This document shows, in pieces, positions 31,520-43,871 of a stretch of 64,000 bases of DNA. The stretch is from Erythrobasidium yunnanense (Eukaryota; Basidiomycota; Cystobasidiomycetes; Erythrobasidiales; Erythrobasidiaceae): contig BCJC01000005.1 in the NCBI GenBank assembly GCA_001600175.1, positions 414,471 to 478,470 on the forward strand, read 5' to 3'. Under the pieces are notes generated by a model. That model was not told where the DNA came from. It saw nothing but the letters and a program-made list of their open reading frames with translations, and did not search any database. Each line of letters starts with the position of its first letter. The first letter of the stretch is position 1. The translations under genes were made by a program, and so were the position numbers.

Positions 31520-34500
31520 ATGCGCCTCTGTCCGCCGGGCGAGCAGTCGCAAGGCAGCAATAACCATCCAGATGCAGACAATGAAGATAATGCACTACCG
31601 CGACCGCACTTCCTGGACGTCCCAGGTGGATTGGGACCGCTGGACGACCCTGACCACCGTCTGCGCATAGTCCGGACGCCTACAGAATCGATACACGAAG
31701 CATCGCGCGAAGATGAACGTCGTAGGGTGGGCAAGAGGAAGCGGAGGGCGACCTTCAAACGATGGGGAACCACCAAGGGCAAGATGTCCCGAGGATTGAG
31801 CTTCAGCAGCAATAGCCCATCTAAGGACGGCAGACCTGGGACTGGGACATCATCGTTCATTGCACAAGGTATCAAACAAGTGGAGCAAGGATTGGGAGAG
31901 TTTGGGAATCAATTACAGCAGTCTCAGAACATCAATACCCGGACGGCAGACCAGGAGGAACAAGCGAAAGCAGAACAATTCCATGCGCCCACAGAGGATG
32001 CAAAAGCATCAGGAAAGACAGATGAGAAAGCAGCAGAGGGGAGAAGGCGCAGGAACGTCTATCTCAATGTAGAACCACCCATGGCGGAACTCGACAAGTT
32101 TGGACAACCACGTGAATATGCAAGAAACAAAGTTCGCACCAGCAAGTATACAATATGGACATTCATACCAAAGAACCTGGGAGAACAGTTCAGACGCGTC
32201 GCAAATCTATACTTCTTGGGCCTGGTCATCCTGCAGAGTATGTCTTGGCGCTCGCAAGACCAAAGAATGCTACTGACGCCTCTTTACGTATATAGTCTTC
32301 CCCATCTTTGGAGGAGCCTCGCCGGTCTTAGCGATGCTGCCCTTACTTGCGATTCTATGCATAACGGCCGTGAAGGACGGTGTGGAAGACTATCGACGAC
32401 AGCAGCTCGACGAAGCGGTCAACAACAGTGCTGTGACACGTTTAGGCGACTGGCGGAATGTCAACGTCCCACGCTATCGCAGAGGGTTCTTTGCGAAGCT
32501 CTTCGGCTTGAAAGGAGCCTCTTCAGCAGCCATAAACCGGTCTGCACAAGTCAGCAAAGGCGTTCGGAAACTACGTGCGACAGAGGGAGATTTCAACACA
32601 GACTTCTTGTACGAAGGCGGTGGACAGCAGAGCTCTATCGACCTGATACACTCGGATACGTCGCATGCGAACAATATGGGGGGACAGAACAGTAGCGCCA
32701 TGGACTCCAGCGATGCACTACCGTTATCTGTACCGATGGGCGGGAAGGAAGGAAGAAGTCGATCATATAGCGTCTCGCGCTCGTTGGCGACTTCGCATCG
32801 GACACTGCCGAAGACGGGAGTGGTGGATTATGATAGACAAGCTCCGGGAACTGCGAAATGGGAGAGAACGCTCTGGAAAAAGCTAGAAGTTGGCGATATT
32901 GTGCTACTTAGGGAGAACGATCAGGTCCCGGCGGATATCGTCGTTCTAAGCACGAGCGATGCGGATGGGCAATGCTTTGTCGAGACGAAGAACGTACGTA
33001 TTCCTTTCTTGAAGCCGGTGAGGAGCTCTAGCTGACTTCGTGAATCCAGCTCGATGGCGAGACCAATCTGAAACCGCGAAAAGCGCTCAAAGCTACTCTA
33101 GCTATCCAACACGAAGAAGATGTTGAGCATGCGCAATTCGTCATTGATTCAGAACCTCCCCATGCGAACTTATACAGCTACAACGGTGTCCTACACTACT
33201 CCTCAAAAGCAGACGGACCAGGTCGCGAGCATCCCGTAACTGAGGGCCGCCAACTCGGCCAAGCGAAAGAGCACAAGGACGCGATCACCATCAACGAGCT
33301 TCTCCTTCGCGGGTGTGCGATCCGGAATACGCAATGGATTATTGGGATAGTAGCATACACAGGCGAAGATACGAAGATCATGCTCAATCAAGGCGCGACG
33401 CCCTCGAAAAGAAGCAAGATCGAGAAAGAAACAAATTTTAACGTCATTGCCAACTTCGTAATCCTGGTGGGAATGTGCGCAGCGTGTGGAATTGCAAATG
33501 GCTTTTACCTGGCTAGTGGGAGCACATCTTCAGACTCGTATGAACTGGGATCAGCTCCTGCAGCGAACAATGTCCTCAATGCTGTAGTCACATTCGGGTG
33601 CGTCTGAAGGGCTGCAATCTGCATACCCTTGGCTAACTATTTCGTTTGTAGCGCCTGCCTTATCGTCTTCCAGAACATCGTTCCTATCTCACTGGTCATC
33701 ACTGTAGAACTGGTCAAGACGATTCAAGCTATCTTCATCTATCAAGACATCGAGATGTGGTACGAGCCTTTGGACCATCCTTGTGTGCCGAAAACATGGA
33801 ACATCTCGGACGACTTGGGTCAAATCGAATACATATTCTCAGATAAGACCGGCACGCTTACACAAAATGTAATGGAGTTCAAGAAGTGCAGTATCAATGG
33901 CGTACCGTATGGAGAAGGCATCACGGAAGCAATGATGGGTGCAGCGAAACGAGATGGAAAAGATACCTCTGCTTTCGATCCAGCTGCAGATGCAGCGTCC
34001 GTCGAGCGCTCCAAAGCGGACATGATACTTCGTATGAACCAGATGTTCAAGAACCGCTATCTACGAGAAGACAAGCTTACCTTCGTCGCTCCTAAAGCTA
34101 CTCAAGATCTCGGAGAACGAAATAGCAAACAGAGACAGAACATCATACAGTTCTTTCGGGCTCTGGCTATCTGTCATACAGTCCTAGGCGACCGCTTCGA
34201 CCCGGACAATCAGAACTTGATCGAGTACAAAGCCGAATCGCCAGATGAAGCTGCGCTGGTGGCTGCAGCTCGAGATATGGGATTTGTCTTTCTACAAAGA
34301 TCAAATTCGGAGATCGAGATAGAAGTGATGGGGCAGCCGGAACGATATCAGCCTTTACGCGTCCTAGAATTCAACTCGTCAAGAAAGCGAATGAGCGTGC
34401 TTGTGCGACAACCCGATGGAAGGATCTTGATGATCTGCAAAGGTGCAGATAGCGTCATCTACCAGCGCCTGACGAAGGACCACGATCCGGAATTGAAGGC

Positions 34501-36877
34501 AGCTACCAACAAAGACATGGAAGACTTCGCAAACGGCGGTCTGCGAACACTCTGTATTGCCTACAAATACGTCACGGAGGAGGAATTTGTCGCGTGGGCG
34601 AGCGTATACGATACGGCTTGTGCAGCAGTCACCGACAGAGAAGACGAGATTGAAAAGGCATGCGAATTTATCGAGCATGGTCTGACGATCTTGGGCGCGA
34701 CTGCGTTGGAGGATAAGCTACAAGTCGGAGTGCCTGATGCGATCGCTCAGCTTCACCGAGCAGGAATCAAGCTTTGGATCCTAACAGGCAAGTTGCATTC
34801 TGAAATTTCTTGCCGAGGCTCCAAGCTGACGACGTGTTATAGGCGACAAAGTGCAAACGGCTATCGAGATCGGCTTCAGCTGCAATCTTCTCACATCGGC
34901 AATGGACATCATGATCATCTCGTCCGAGACAGAAGAAGGTGCTCGGACACAGATCGAGAAAGGTCTCGACAAGATCAACAAGGCCAGAGCCAACCCCAGC
35001 ACTGCTCCAAAAGAGGGTTTCGCCGTCGTCATCGATGGCGAGACGTTACGTTTTGCATTGGATGCTGGCTTGAAACCTCTCTTCCTCGACTTTACGACTC
35101 AATGCAGTGCTGTCGTATGCTGCAGAGTCTCTCCCTCGCAGAAAGCACTGACTGTCAGACTGGTGCGTACTCTTCGCATTATAGCTGTTCTGAGCCATTC
35201 GCTGATTCCTCTTATAGGTAAAGGAGGGCAAGAACGCGATGACACTAGCTATTGGAGACGGTGCCAACGATGTGGCCATGATTCAAGAAGCGCATATCGG
35301 TGTCGGTATTGCCGGACTCGAAGGAGCCCAGGCTTCTATGTCTGCAGACTATGCGATCGGGCAATTCCGCTATCTGACCAAGCTTCTGCTCGTCCACGGC
35401 CGATGGTGCTATATCCGAGTTGCTCAAATGGTAAGAAGCGTGTCCGTCAAGCTATATGCCCTACTGACTGATAGTGGTGACCCTTAGCACGCCAACTTCT
35501 TCTACAAGAACATCGTCTGGGTGTTTGCCATGTTCTGGTATCAATTTTTCTGCAATTTCGACGGAGGCTATCTATTCGACTACAGCTTGGTCCTGCTCTA
35601 CAATCTGGCCTTCACTTCGCTTCCCGTCATTGTTCTCGGAGCATTCGATCAAGACATCAATGCGAAAGTGTCAATGGCCTATCCCGAGCTATATCGCCGT
35701 GGTATCAAGGGGCTCGAGTACTCAAGAAGCGTCTTCTGGATATACATGCTTGACGGGCTCTATCAGTCTGCAGTCTGCTTCTTCGTCCCTTTCTTACTAT
35801 ATCAAGATAACACGACTACCACGTCGAGCGGACACGACATGTCTGGACAAGTCGACTTTGGTACCACTGTCGCTGCTGGGGCGGTCCTCTGTGTCACGCT
35901 CTTCGTCGGTCTCAACACTGCAATGTGGACTGCGCTCATGCTGGGTGTACTGGCCTTGTCTGCCCTGCTCCTCTACGTAAGCACAGCTTTGAACTGCATC
36001 TTCATGAAACGTACTGATCCTTTCATCCATTTAGATCTGGGTCGCAATCTACTCAGCTTTCCCCTATTCATTCAACAACCTAGTCGCAATCCTCTATGGC
36101 ACAGTCGACTTCTGGGCTCTTGTCATTATCGTACAAGTGATAGCTATCGGGCCTCGCTTCCTCTACAAATACATCCAATCAAACTACTATCCTATCGACA
36201 ATAACATCATCCGCGAAGCAGCCTACATCACTTCTGCTCATCAGAATTTGGGAGACATGGAACATGGGCAACCGGAGAAATATGATAGTGATGTCAAAGA
36301 ACGCACAAAAACACCGCATCTCGACCTGCCTTCTATCTCGCAAAGCCCGATCATGTCAAGAGCGGCTTCTGCAGCAGGACAGCGGGGAACGCCGAGCCCT
36401 CACCCTCCTTCAGCTACCCCTCCCTCGAATGTCGAACTTAAAGAGCTACATCACCACTCTCAAGACCATCGACACGTTCCTTCTTTCCACTCTGCCCAGT
36501 CCCCATCCGCTTATCAGTCTGCACAGGCGGACGTCCTTGAAGAATTGGGAGACCAAGCTTTCGCGTCTCCTACGTCTCCAACTTCCCCACGCTCAAACGA
36601 TCAACTGCATCCCAATGATCAATTCAGCCCTCACTCTCGCTTCCCTTCAGGTTCAGGGTACAGCATGCACTCGCCTTCACCCTCGGATGTCAAATCTTTC
36701 CATTCGCCTATGCAGTCGCCAACAGCTTCTCCTGGCGGAAGAAGGAATAACAATATCTCTTCGTTCTCCTCTACGGATGCAATGAAGAGGGAAGGGTCGG
36801 TAGCGAGCTTCAGGACAGCTCAAAACGATCCATACTCAGAGGACGAAGATGATTTCGCGCAAGGATTCGCGCGGTAG
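31520..36877 (+). CDS. DNF1: P4-type ATPase, phospholipid flippase (DNF1/2-like)
   Basis: Integral membrane flippase that moves aminophospholipids and lysolipids to the cytosolic leaflet at plasma membrane and endosomes, normally with a Cdc50-family subunit. The long hydrophilic N-terminus is followed by [47 protein letters not shown] and [35 protein letters not shown]. The actuator motif is [16 protein letters not shown]. The phosphorylated Asp is in [11 protein letters not shown] (codon 33842-33844). Nucleotide-binding parts include [19 protein letters not shown] and [13 protein letters not shown], and the hinge is [27 protein letters not shown]. The last membrane segments end near 36150, followed by a Ser/Pro-rich cytosolic tail that is probably phosphoregulated. 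About eight introns; intact. The choice of DNF1/2 over Drs2 rests on the N-terminal and loop sequences. Confidence 0.9.
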
Positions 36878-37202
36878 TATGAGGTCACAATGCAGTATAG
36901 ACATGAAGTTTTCCCTTTTCGCATAATTTTCATTGATTAGTTGGCAAGACGGTCTCCGCGCCTCAATCCCGCCAATTACACACAGTCTTCCCTATGTTGT
37001 TCCTAATTGTACTTTCCCTCATCGTTGCAGTCTCAGTAGCAGACATAGAGGCAGTCTTCGTGTTCCGTTTCTCAGTGTATCCACCGTAGTTTTACTATAC
37101 CCTATTTGGCGGGAAGAAGATGCAAAACCTGAAATCACAAATACTGCAGCTACAAATACAACGACAATGCACTATGATAGACTGAAAGGGGGACAGGAAG
37201 CA
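36878..37202. other. Convergent intergenic region, nothing recognised
   Basis: About 325 bases of 3' flanking sequence between the flippase and Nnf1-like genes. Confidence 0.5.
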
Positions 37203-38071
37203 TCACAGCTTGTCTGCGTCCAAAAGAGGGATGATCGTGTCGGACAGTTCTTGAACCGCCTTCATATCGATGGACTCGAGGTTGCTATGCCCCTGTTGGT
37301 ACACAGAGGCTTAGCTGTGTTCTTCGCGTAGAAGGGTACTCCGGTACGTTCGCTCACCTGCTTTATCGAAGACAAGATCGCGTTTATCTCGCCTTCGAGA
37401 GCGTCCGCCTCAACTTGGGCAGCCAAGATCTTCTGTATCCGTGCTTCCGAGTCATCGGTAAGCTGGTGAAGAAGGCAAAGACATCAACTGACGCTCGTCA
37501 AGCGGGAAGTATCTGGCTTGAAATCACCTCTCCCTTGATCTGCTTTATAGCTTGGAGATTCGCCTGCAGCTTTGGTACCACTGCTGCTTGTATGGCCAGT
37601 ATAGGATCTGCGCCCTTCCTGCATACAGCTTTAGTGAAGGAATCGCGTCTCGGATGTCATGGGACTCACAGCCATGCGTCTTGCGGGACTTCTCTTCGGG
37701 CTCTTCTATTGCTAGCAGCTGCAAACACCTGGTCTGCTGCATTTGCGCGGTCTGTAAAGTGTGCGAGTTCGCTGTTTGTAAACAGGTCTTCCCAGGCAGC
37801 CTTTCGCGACAATAATATCAGCTTTCGAAGAGCGAGCCAGAGATAGCGAGCAAAAGCCGACAGCAAAGCCAGAATTGAGGTGATCCAGGGTTGATTCCTG
37901 CAGTTGCTTGATGAATGCGCCGTCTGTTTCGACGAAATCTGGGAATGACTGCTCTATCGACTGCAGCGTGATCCTGTCGGCAACTCGCTCGCTGGCTTTG
38001 CGTATCACTGTGCGAGCTCCATTGGCGCGTGTACTCGTCGGCGTCGTTGTTGCTGCATTGTTCCCTTGCAT
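37203..38071 (-). CDS. NNF1: Coiled-coil protein, candidate kinetochore subunit Nnf1
   Basis: Small multi-exon gene, about 220-240 residues. The first exon (from 38071) reads RTVIRKASERVADRITLQSIEQSFPDFVETDGAFIKQLQESTLDHL, resembling the helical head of Nnf1 with its SFP-type motif. Later exons give AAWEDLFTNSELAHFTDRANAADQ, then ADPILAIQAAVVPKLQANLQAIKQIKGE, and a final coiled coil HQLTDDSEARIQKILAAQVEADALEGEINAILSSIKQ ending LLDADKL. Nnf1 is part of the MIND/Mis12 complex that links centromeric chromatin to microtubule-binding proteins. The identification rests on overall layout and weak motif similarity; another coiled-coil protein remains possible. Exon borders are provisional, and one intron would be only about 40 bases. 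It is divergent from POP5. Confidence 0.5.
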
Positions 38072-38262
38072 GTTGTTTTGGATGCGCAAGTCGCAGGAAA
38101 ACAACGAGATAACAATGCAAAAGCAGCTAAAACAATCGCATAACGGTATTGCTACTTCTGCGTATGCATTTATCATCAAAGTCGTCGTTCTCTACGCGCT
38201 CGAAAGCTCTTTGTTTCGCCTGCTGCTCTTCTGCCTGCGTCTGACCGCGAGCTGATGCGACC
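38072..38262. promoter_or_regulatory. Divergent promoter Nnf1-like / POP5
   Basis: Only 191 bases separate the two start codons, so the genes must share regulatory sequence. No specific element recognised. Confidence 0.45.
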
Positions 38263-38980
38263 ATGGTCCGATTCAAGGTGAAGTAGCTGTCGCTGGATCC
38301 ATCGTAGCTTGATGATGTTACGAGCTTTGCTGATTCTATGCCCGCAGAATCGCTACCTCCTCGTCGAGCTCATCTTTGCCGACAATGCCAGCAAGCCCAG
38401 CATGACCGAAGGCCTCCTCCAGACTATCATCAGGGAATCGCTCGCTGCAAACTTTGGTGAAATAGGTTGGGCGAAAGTCGGCGGATCCCTGAGCAGTCAG
38501 TCTGAAGATGACAGAGAGATCTAAGCAACCATGGACTGACCGCAACTGTCGCTAGTCAAATACCTCTCCCAAGTCACTGGCCTGGCTATCGTTCGCACAT
38601 CAAGACCTACCCTCGATATCGTATGGGCCGCAATCACTTTCATCAGAGCGATCAAGGGCGTAGAGTGCTGTCCGAGGGTACTTCACGTAGGAGGTGAACT
38701 GAACTTCCCTTTCCCTTTCCCTTTTCCTTGTTGATGCATACTAATGCTGCGCGTGTCGCAGGGACCATCCGCAAAACCCAGCAGGCCGCAATCAGATACG
38801 ACAGGGAGCTCATTCTGGCTTCAGAAGTAGACACATCAGGTATGCAATGAATGATGTGACAGCCAGCGTGTTAGCAAAACGTATGTGATGCTGACCATCG
38901 TGTATCCAGGCGCTGTCTCGGAAAGCACGCAAAACGAGATCCTCAAGTCACAGATGGCGCTACAGGCTCTCGAAGCATGA
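38263..38980 (+). CDS. POP5: RNase P / RNase MRP protein subunit POP5
   Basis: Nuclear RNA-binding subunit needed for tRNA 5' processing and rRNA processing. A 15-base first exon encodes MVRFK and is spliced to NRYLLVELIFADNASKPSMTEGLLQTIIRESLAANFGEIGWAKVGGSLS. Later exons give KYLSQVTGLAIVRTSRPTLDIVWAAITFIRAIKGVECCPRVLHVGGTIRKTQQAAIRYDRELIL, the standard Pop5 pattern. About 170 residues, usual length, five exons. The intron before GTIRKT has a CCCTTT-repeat pyrimidine tract (38705-38727). Confidence 0.92.
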
Positions 38981-39021
38981 CCACCAATAGTAAAGCTACA
39001 TCGCTCCCTCCTTAACCTTCC

Positions 39022-40797
39022 ATGCCATTGGCTCCATACCAGATTTCAGACTTCGAACATGCTGCTCTTACCAGCGTCTTCCTCCCATCCTGGCTCAAGC
39101 GGCCAGCTGCTCATTCCTCGCTATCTGAGAGCGTATCAGCCTAGCGTGTCTCCGTGCTACGGCCATTCTCGCTTCTCAGTCTTCATCGGCTGGCATCCGG
39201 TGTCAGACGGTCAACCCAGAACACCGCCCTCCCGCCCATCAGAAGAAAAAGCTGGCCTCCCTACAAGATCTGTCTGCGGGACGACCCTCTCTTCTCTTAC
39301 CCTGCGCCCCTTCAAAATCCGAAGGGATCGCCATGCCGAGCGTCATGGACAGATATGCGGCTGTCATCTACATGTCTGTAGGAGCAGTAAGGGGATCTGA
39401 CCTACAATGTCCGTCGGATCCTGACCTGACTGAAGAGGTGCTCTGTCTCAACAGTGCCTGTTCGGTGTCACGGACATCTTTGTCAAGCTTCTAGTCGACA
39501 ATGCAGACCAACCGGCGGTGAGTGTCCTGATCGATATTCGAGCTGTCACTTCCGCTCAAATATGACTTTCCAGGCGTTCATCCTCCTTGCACGCATGATC
39601 CTAACAACATTGGCTTGCTTGATGTTCATGTATTATCGGAAGTTCGAGAACCTCCTCGCTGGGCCACCTGAAGTTCGCGGTCTTCTGGTCGTAGGCGGTC
39701 TCTTGAGTGCGTCTCTGCTAGCTTCGTGTTGCTGTCCAACTATCTTACTGAGCTCTGTGTGTATCATATAGGAGTCGTTGGCGTCGGAGCATTCTATAGC
39801 AGCTTACATTGGCTGTCCTTGGGAGAAGCGATCTCGTTGTGGTATCTAACGCCCCTCGTCAGTAAGTTGACTAATGCGCAAGATAATATCGTCTTCGGGT
39901 CTGACTGTGAACATCTCCTTGTCAGCCGGAGTGATATGCAGTCTTCTCCTGAAAGAGCCATTCACGCGCTTCGAGTGGACATGCGGCATCATCGCCCTCT
40001 GCGGAACGTTTTTGATCGCACAACCAGCCTTCCTATTCTCCTCGTCAGCCAGCGAGAACATCAAATATCCGCATCGCATGCACGGCGTGTTGCAGATGGC
40101 TCTCTCAGTACTGGCCGACAGCTTCAACAAGTACCTCACAAGACGCATCGGTGATAGGGCACATAGCGTACACGTCGTGTATTACTATGCTTGGGTATCA
40201 GCGGCCGCTCTACTTATTGTCGCTATCTTCTTTCCCGATACAAGACCTAATCTGGATACTTGGACTTGGACTTGCTCGATGTATACGTTGACGGTACGTT
40301 AGATCGAATCTCTTTGTTTCGTGCTGTCTGAACTTTGTGGACAGCTGGCGACATGCGGATCGGTCGCAACATACTTGCACACGAGAGGTATGCTTCTACA
40401 TCATGAGCTACACGTCAGCCCCCGCTCATGCAATGATATCCCTCTTCTCAGCTGTCCAGCTTGCAAAAGCCGGCCGGATCTCGCTCCTATTCTATGTTCA
40501 GGTACGCTTGAAGGGCGACAGATGATAATGCTATCTGGCATCTGACCAAGAGTACCATCACAGATGCCCTTGGTAATGACGTTGAGCTACGTCGTCTTTG
40601 GAGATGCTTTGAATGCGCTGGGCTGGACCGGCAGCTTGATCATAGTCGGCACCTCGCTTGCTGTGGCTTTCACAAAGGACGAAGACTCGCATCCGGCACA
40701 GCAGAATTATGTAAAGGCAGCAGGTGAGGATGAAGAAGAGGGAATCGTGATGCTAGAGGAGCCGAAATCTGCACAACCATTGGTGGCCGCTGAATAG
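39022..40797 (+). CDS. DMT-superfamily (EamA-like) transporter, copy 1
   Basis: Polytopic membrane protein of about ten helices, drug/metabolite transporter superfamily (SLC35G-like). The N-terminus is soluble and basic (MPLAPYQISDFEHAALTS). It enters the membrane at MDRYAAVIYMSVGACLFGVTDIFVKLLVDNADQPA. Conserved EamA parts: FYSSLHWLSLGEAISLWYLTPLV, LLLKEPFTRFEWTCGIIALCGTFLIAQPAFLF, and the last repeat MPLVMTLSYVVFGDALNALGWTGSLIIVGTSLAVAFTK. The C-terminal tail is acidic. About seven exons. It is clearly related to the transporter at 46.8 kb; the two flank the MoeA-MobA pair. The substrate cannot be read from sequence. A link to the molybdenum genes rests only on position. Confidence 0.82.
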
Positions 40798-41116
40798 GTA
40801 GCCACTATCATGGGGATGGTCAGGAAGACTTGGACATATATCAATACCTCAAGACTGCTTCGATTTCACCTTGTGCAATGCTGCCGTCGTCTTTGTCAGA
40901 TTCAAGAGGTGGTCGTTGCGGATCTGTTGTTTTTGGTCTTAGTAGTAAGCCTGAAGCCCTGTATTATACTCTTACTCGGAAGAAAGCTTTCACTTCTGCT
41001 AGCAACGCAATCAATTACATAATCAATACTTCACGTGTTCTGACGACGAAGATCTTCGAGCTTGACGGCTTCTTCTGTTCGCAGGTTTACTTCGCTCCCA
41101 TAGGCTCTCAGGCAGC
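40798..41116. other. Intergenic region, nothing recognised
   Basis: About 320 bases between the DMT transporter and MoeA, same strand. No MogA-like sequence is visible here that would extend MoeA upstream. Confidence 0.5.
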
Positions 41117-42569
41117 ATGGGATGCGGTGGTACAAGCTACGATGAAGCGCTATATATTCTGCACGAAGCGGCGGAGGTTGCAAGGCAAGCTCTGAGAATA
41201 GACGACCTGCCGTTACATACGACTTGCGGGCAAATCAATGCAGAAGATGTCTCTTCGACGAGATACCTCCCGCCTTTCGACAATAGTGCAATGGACGGCT
41301 TTGCGGTCTCATCAGAAGATACACTTTCAGCTTCTGAAGAAAGCCCTGTCCGGCTATCGATACTTGGCTCAATAGCGGCTGGTGATACTCCGCCTTCGTA
41401 TACTGGCCCAGAAGAGTATAAATGCTATCGTATAAATACTGGCGCGCCTTTTCCTGTTCCTTCTACCTCCCATCTTCCATCCCAGTTCGACGCGTGTGCA
41501 CGCATAGAGATTGTTCATTTCGTCGATGCGCATACTATAGAGCTGCGTGAGCCTGTGCGGAGTAACCAACATCGACGCTCAGCAGGTGAAGACTTCCAGC
41601 CGGGCATGGTTCTACTCAAGAAAGGTCAACGCATCTCGCCTGAAGATATAGCTGTCTTAGCATCCAATGGCGTCAGTCATCTCAAGATCGTTCAACAGCC
41701 ACGGATAGCTATCCTCACGACAGGGAAAGAGCTGAAAAGTCTGGAGGATCAGGATTCATCACCTGAAATTTCAGGAGGGGAGATCTTCAATAGTAACGGA
41801 TACTACCTGAGAGCTGCCCTGCAACAATGGGGGTATTCGAAGGTGACTCTTCTTGATCCCGTTGGAGATGATCCCAGGGTATTCCAAGATCGGATTCGGG
41901 AGGAGGTGCTGGAGGATTACGATGTGCTCATCACGACAGGTGGAGTCTCGAAGGGGGAGCATGATTATGTCAAGAGTGAGTGCGACTCGCTGGAGACAGG
42001 AGGACAACTGAGTTGATACTTCGTTCAATGCAGGCTCGCTAAAGCAGCTTGGAGCGAAAATTCAGTTTCATGGCATACGGATTAGACCAGGTCATCCTGT
42101 TCTCTTTGCGACTCTACCGAAGTCCACAACTGCCTCATCGAGCAGTAGTCAACGACACCTGTCAGTCTTCAGCTTGCCGGGAAATCCAGTCGCTGCAGCT
42201 GCATGCCTGCGGTTTGTTGCGATACCGTTCCTCAGGCAGCTAGCAGGGGTAGAACGGGAGAAGCCTCTTGTACGAGCTCGATTACGGATACCAAAGGCGA
42301 AGGGCAGACATATGCCATCGGTTGCATCTTGTCACGGGAACGTAACGAACGGCTCCTCTGTCGCTGTGACAGGCTCAACGTCCTTCCTACTAGCGCAATA
42401 TAGCATGTCTAGCGATTCAAAATCTGCCGAACTCGTAGTAGACCTTCTACCGAAAGGAAGCGGTATGCTCCGGCCTCTGGCTGCTGCAAATTGCTGGGCA
42501 TTCGTTCGGGAAGATCAAGCTCAAGAAGATGGTGAGCTTGTCGAATGTTGGCCATTGAGGCCGGCGTGA
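41117..42569 (+). CDS. moeA: Molybdopterin molybdenumtransferase, MoeA-type, stand-alone
   Basis: Inserts molybdate into adenylylated molybdopterin, the last general step of molybdenum cofactor synthesis. From 41117: YDEALYILHEAAEVARQ, LRIDDLPLHTTCGQINAEDV, the signature RYLPPFDNSAMDGFAV, IAAGDTPPSY, CYRINTGAPFPV, GEDFQPGMVLLKKGQRISPEDIAVLASNG, then PRIAILTTGKEL, FNSNGYYLRAAL and DYDVLITTGGVSKGEHDYVK in the MPT-binding domain. After one intron: FHGIRIRPGHPVLFATLP and SLPGNPVAAAACLRF, ending in the C-terminal domain with PLAAANCWAFV. Fungal CnxE is usually described as a MogA-MoeA fusion; here only the MoeA part is found, which is more bacteria-like. Convergent with MobA, 53 bases apart. Confidence 0.9.
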
Positions 42570-42622
42570 AAGCGGCAGAGTTTTCGTAGTATGCAGTATC
42601 GAAGTGCATGTTGTTGTAGTAG

Positions 42623-43510
42623 CTAGATGGTCAAGGAGCCCTGTGTTTCCGCGGCTTCTGGAGCAGATCCGAAGACGCGCTCCCACTCTTCAGGCGTGTC
42701 TGCGTCTTGAACCCACGCAGGATTGCTGGGTCGAACCAGGCCGTATCCTTCTGCTATCCCGCCGTTGGGCCTAATCTCCTTCCAGAGCTGCTTGGCAGTG
42801 AAGCAAGGTCCACTCTTGCCCTTTGCTGCATTCTCTTTCAATCGCTGTAGAGCTTTAGGTGTCCATACTGACATCAGGGGCTGAGCAGAATTCAGCTCAG
42901 AGCCTTTGTAGCCGGAATATATAGCAACGCACCTCAGGATTACCGTCCTCTGGATGAAGGAAGAGGGTTACTGGTTTGTTTTCCGCAGCCTCGTGGCCTT
43001 TGATGAGCTCTTCGAGGGCTTCTCGCCGAGCTTGTGGAAAGTCGACAGCTAGGATGACCAGTGTCCTGTCGGGATACTTTGCATGTACGGTGAGTATCCC
43101 AGTAGCAGGCCCGATATCACCTATGGTCTCTCTAGCATCCGGCAATGCATCGATGATGGCATGCTTCTGTGAATGTTCGAATGGAGGGAGCTTCATGCGT
43201 TCGAGCTGCGCTTCATCTCTGGCAGAGACAATGATACCTCCGTCCAGAATGCTTGCAGGTGGAAAGGCATGACGAAGAAGATGTTGGAATAGGGGCAGCT
43301 CAGCTTCTTGACCGGACTTGGTGCTGTCGAGCATGCGCAGGAAGGCTTTATCTTGCTTCACTGTACGCATAAGACTCGTTATGAGCCCTCGATAGACCAG
43401 AAGCAGGCGCATTCAATGCAGCTGAACTGACTTCGAGAAGATCGACCACCGCATAGGAGGAGCCCTGTATATCTAGGAGTATTGGAGGAAGTAGGAGAGG
43501 CAGACGACAT
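42623..43510 (-). CDS. mobA: MobA-like molybdenum cofactor guanylyltransferase
   Basis: Transfers GMP from GTP to Mo-molybdopterin to form MGD, the cofactor form used by DMSO reductase-family enzymes. The spliced N-terminus is YTGLLLCGGRSSRMKQDKAFLRML, the LxxGGxSxRMxxDK nucleotide-binding motif. An intron of about 70 bases falls exactly inside it. Then come a conserved GDIGPATGILTVHAKYPDRTLVILAVDFPQARREALEELI (the GPxxGI loop and the acidic metal site, here AVDFP in place of the usual ACDMP), and after a second intron PLMSVWTPKALQRLKENAAKG, matching the Pxx(G/V)xW/Y region. About 250 residues. The main alternative is another nucleotidyltransferase of the NTP_transf_3 group. Convergence with MoeA and a bis-MGD enzyme 5 kb away support MobA. 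MobA is generally described as absent from eukaryotes. Confidence 0.8.
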
Positions 43511-43871
43511 GACTGTGATGGTATGGCGGGGGTCAATGATCCGCGGTTCGACTTGAGTGAACGCGAACCGTCACGAAACAACGAGATAACAGAATCTTGA
43601 TCTTCGCGGTCAAAGCATTGCACTCTTGTTACTATGCTACTCTAAACGAAGTTGTTGATCTTGGAACTATTGTACAGAGTGGAAAAGGGATACAGCATTA
43701 CTTAACAAAATTAGGCGGGAGGGCAGTGTTCCTCTCTAGAAAGGCAGAGGGTGACAATCTATAAGAGGGAAAAGACAACCAAGAAGCGACTGATCAACGA
43801 CAAAACAAATAACAGTGCCCAAGCCCAGCCAGCCAAGCACGTAATCAGAGAGTATCCGTCATGCTTCCTCC
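43511..43871. other. Intergenic region, promoter of MobA-like gene
   Basis: About 360 bases between MobA and the 3' end of the next minus-strand gene. No clear regulatory element recognised. Confidence 0.4.
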
